Of a DNA stretch of 8,026 nucleotides, positions 6,569 to 8,026 are shown one piece after another. The stretch covers positions 1 through 8,026 of the forward strand of contig JALURZ010000248.1 in assembly GCA_027058735.1 (NCBI GenBank), given 5' to 3'. The DNA comes from Hyphomicrobiales bacterium (GTDB lineage Bacteria > Pseudomonadota > Alphaproteobacteria > Rhizobiales > JALURZ01). Each line of letters begins with the position of its first letter. The stretch's first letter is position 1. A model generated the notes under the pieces. That model was given only the letters and a program-made list of their open reading frames with translations. It was not told the DNA's origin and searched no databases. The position numbers and the translations under genes are program-made.

Positions 6569-6591
6569 ACCCTGACAGATTGTGTCAGGGT
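6569..6591. promoter_or_regulatory. Inverted-repeat operator between the divergent genes
   Basis: ACCCTGACA (6569-6577) and TGTCAGGGT (6583-6591) are perfect inverted 9-base arms around a 5-base spacer. The centres of the two half-sites are 14 bases apart. The site lies in the 73-base gap between the two divergent starts, and its right arm covers the CAGGG ribosome site of the WYL gene. It is the natural operator for the WYL regulator, giving autoregulation and control of the gene at 5888-6523. A second, shorter imperfect inverted repeat, TGGTT-TCG-AACCA, lies at 6544-6556. Confidence 0.7.
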
Positions 6592-6596
6592 CGATC

Positions 6597-7274
6597 ATGC
6601 GCGTTTTGAGAATTTTCGCCATTTTGGATCGCTTGAGGGTTCACAGACATCCGATATCGGCGCAACTTCTGGCCGATGCGCTGAACGTGTCGATACGAAC
6701 CATTTACCGGGATATGGCGACGCTTCAGGCGATGGGGGCGCCGGTTCGCGGCGAGGGTGGCGTTGGGTATCAGATCGGAAAAGGGTATTTCCTGCCACCC
6801 CTTCATTTCGATCCCGACGAACTTGATGCAATTGTTCTCGGCATGCGATTGGTAGCCGCGCGAGGCGATGGTCCCTTGGCTGACGCGGCGCTTCGCGCCT
6901 CTGCGAAAATAAATGCCGTTTTGTCAGACGAACACAGGGAAACCTACTCAGACCGCCCTTTGCTCGCCTATTCGGTTCAGGCCGAAACGGCTGACCAGTC
7001 CATTGCCTTTCTCAGCCCGGTGCGCGCAGCTTTGCGGGAACGGCAGCGACTATATATCTCCTACCGGGACTTGAAAGGGCGCGGCAGCACCCGTCACATT
7101 CGACCTCTTGGACTAACGGCGTTTGATCGAGTTTGGCTATTGACCGCATGGTGCGAAACCAGAGCGGATTTCCGAAACTTTCGCGTCGATCGCATGAGAT
7201 CCGTGGAAAGAACCGGCGAAACTTTTCGCCGCGAGCCGGGAAAGGAATTCAACGACTACCTTCGGACACTGTAA
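6597..7274 (+). CDS. HTH-WYL domain transcriptional regulator (YafY/DeoR-like)
   Basis: A 225-residue DNA-binding regulator. Residues 1-60 form a winged helix-turn-helix: ISAQLLADALNVSIRTIYRDM (20-40) is the HTH, with the typical TIYRDMATLQ recognition segment, and the wing is GEGGVGYQIGKGYFLPP. A linker helix with FDPDELDAIVLGMRLV follows. The C-terminal WYL ligand-sensing domain covers about 142-205: LRERQRLYISYRD, RHIRPLGL, VWLLTAWC (179-186, WLL in place of the canonical WYL) and FRNFRVDRM (192-200). There is no extra C-terminal domain. The ATG at 6597 has CAGGG (6586-6590) six bases upstream; a GTG at 6582 is in frame but would start inside the operator. WYL regulators often sense a small or nucleic-acid-derived ligand and control an adjacent divergent gene. 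Here that is the 211-residue protein. The ligand and whether it activates or represses are unknown. Confidence 0.9.
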   Translation: MRVLRIFAILDRLRVHRHPISAQLLADALNVSIRTIYRDMATLQAMGAPVRGEGGVGYQIGKGYFLPPLHFDPDELDAIVLGMRLVAARGDGPLADAALRASAKINAVLSDEHRETYSDRPLLAYSVQAETADQSIAFLSPVRAALRERQRLYISYRDLKGRGSTRHIRPLGLTAFDRVWLLTAWCETRADFRNFRVDRMRSVERTGETFRREPGKEFNDYLRTL

Positions 7275-7300
7275 ACTGCCACCCAATTCGGGATGTTGCT

Positions 7301-7407
7301 GCCGGTGCGGCGCAATCGCAAAGCCTGCGTCCCTTCGCCCGGAACGCAGAGAATACGGCGGCATCGTCAATGGGCGCCAAAACACACTGCGCCCTTCCGA
7401 TTCACAC
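7301..7407 (+). repeat. Dispersed intergenic repeat, copy B
   Basis: Second copy of the repeat at 5441-5538, same orientation and exactly 1860 bases to the right over the first 70 positions (53 of 70 identical by hand). An insertion of about 9 bases then precedes the matching tail CTTCCGATTCACAC (7394-7407). It fills nearly the whole gap between the WYL gene and the hydrolase gene, ending one base from the hydrolase stop codon. It also shares TTCGCCCGGA, CGTCAA and GCGCCCTTCC, in that order, with the 6S-like element at 5567-5617. Confidence 0.75.
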
Positions 7408-7408
7408 A

Positions 7409-8026
7409 TTAGTTTCCGCGCCGTTGCATCTGGATGCGTTTGTATGCGCCCTCGATATTGAGTTGGTGCCAGTTTTCATATTGCGCCAGTCCGGAATATT
7501 TCGACAGATCGACCGAGGCTTTCGTTTGTTCCAGAGATTTGCCCGCGCGCGCGGCCGCCAGCGTCTGGCTGTAGAGGTCGTCCATATAGGCGCGGAAGGC
7601 CGCGACGTCGGCCCTGGTGCCCAGCGGCCCGTGGCCGGGCACGAGAATATCGAAATCCATGGCCTCGACCCGTTTGAGCGACTGCATCCAGTCGGGCAGG
7701 TACGAATCCGGCAGGTCCCTGAACGCCACCGCTTTGACCGGGATGAAATCGACCGCAAACAGCGCTCTCTCCTTTGGGAAGCGCATTACGATCATGTTGT
7801 CGGAATGGTTCCTGCCAACATAGGAAAGCTCCATGGTCCGTCCGCCAAGCGAAATCGTGAGCCGCTTGGAAAACGTGATCGCGGGAGACGCGGTCGGGCG
7901 TTTTTCTCCATCGATCGCGCGTTTCGCCCCGCCATGGGCGATGACGAGCGCGCCATCATCGGCGAATACTTCGCCGCCGGAACTGTGGTCCGCATGGTCG
8001 TGGCTGTAGACGACATAGCGGATCTT
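7409..8026 (-). CDS. MBL-fold metallohydrolase, C-terminal part (5' end outside window)
   Basis: The frame is open from the TAA at 7409-7411 to the window edge, giving the last 205 residues of a metallo-beta-lactamase-fold protein. The zinc signature HxHxDH is present as SHDHADHSSGG (codons 8005-7973). The later metal-binding positions are also visible: GRNHSDN (third histidine), FAVDFIPV (bridging aspartate) and LVPGHGPLG (last histidine). It is therefore predicted to be a catalytically competent hydrolase. The substrate cannot be read from the sequence; broad Zn-hydrolase subfamilies (thioesterase-, lactonase- or sulfatase-like) share these motifs. The missing N-terminus, which would show any signal peptide, lies beyond the window. 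An internal ATG at 7834 would drop the HxHxDH motif, so it is not the start. The C-terminus ends in a helical WHQLNIEGAYKRIQMQRR segment. Composition returns to the high-G+C pattern of the left flank. Confidence 0.88.
   Translation of the reverse strand, partial: KIRYVVYSHDHADHSSGGEVFADDGALVIAHGGAKRAIDGEKRPTASPAITFSKRLTISLGGRTMELSYVGRNHSDNMIVMRFPKERALFAVDFIPVKAVAFRDLPDSYLPDWMQSLKRVEAMDFDILVPGHGPLGTRADVAAFRAYMDDLYSQTLAAARAGKSLEQTKASVDLSKYSGLAQYENWHQLNIEGAYKRIQMQRRGN

Noticed and set aside
6524..6622. Upstream starts (ATG at 6598 or 6622) for the gene at 5888
   Set aside because: They would place the operator-like inverted repeat inside the coding sequence and overlap the start of the divergent WYL gene. 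Neither has a ribosome site as good as GGAG before the ATG at 6523.
5441..7407. Insertion sequence or transposon flanked by its terminal repeats
   Set aside because: No transposase or integrase is encoded between the repeats. The repeats are direct, not inverted, and only about 76% identical. No short target-site duplication is evident.
1..8026. CRISPR array, toxin-antitoxin pair or defence system
   Set aside because: No regularly spaced repeats are present. No small overlapping gene pair of toxin-antitoxin size is seen, and no nuclease or NTPase of known defence families occurs apart from the housekeeping-type helicase. WYL regulators occur in some defence loci, but nothing else here supports one.

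Overview
The window looks like chromosomal DNA of an alphaproteobacterium. The evidence is high G+C coding sequence (about 62% by hand count over 4741-4920), a suf gene order sufD-sufS-sufT-sufA typical of that class, an RhlE-type helicase with a long basic tail, and a candidate 6S RNA gene. Genus cannot be fixed from this sequence.

Layout. (1) Positions 1-2538, + strand: the 3' end of a SUF iron-sulfur cluster operon. It holds the SufD C-terminus, the SufS cysteine desulfurase, a SufT-type DUF59 protein and a SufA A-type carrier. Gaps are -8, +11 and +25 bases, so this is almost certainly one transcript. SufS supplies persulfide sulfur, SufD is part of the scaffold, and SufT and SufA serve in assembly and delivery. 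(2) Positions 2539-2721: convergent gap with a GC-rich hairpin that can terminate both sides. (3) Positions 2722-5336, - strand: a soluble GGDEF diguanylate cyclase and, upstream of it, a DEAD-box RNA helicase (rhlE). They are 152 bases apart and probably have separate promoters. (4) Positions 5337-5887: a long non-coding stretch with the rhlE leader and promoter, a dispersed repeat (copy A), and a ~170-nt rod-like folded element that I read as a 6S RNA gene. (5) Positions 5888-7274: a small divergent pair, lower in G+C (about 49% over 6061-6240). One gene is an unrecognised 211-residue protein that appears internally duplicated; the other is an HTH-WYL regulator. Between them is a 9-bp-arm inverted repeat that looks like the regulator's operator. 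(6) Positions 7275-7408: a second copy (B) of the dispersed repeat. (7) Positions 7409-8026, - strand: the C-terminal part of a metallo-beta-lactamase-fold hydrolase that runs off the window.

The most unusual part is 5440-7410. A compositionally distinct regulator/effector pair is bracketed by two direct repeats, and these share colinear blocks with the 5' half of the adjacent 6S-like RNA. This may be a transferable two-gene cassette inserted at, or duplicated together with, a structured-RNA locus. The suf, cyclase, helicase and hydrolase genes look ordinary for the class, apart from a changed inhibitory-site residue in the cyclase.
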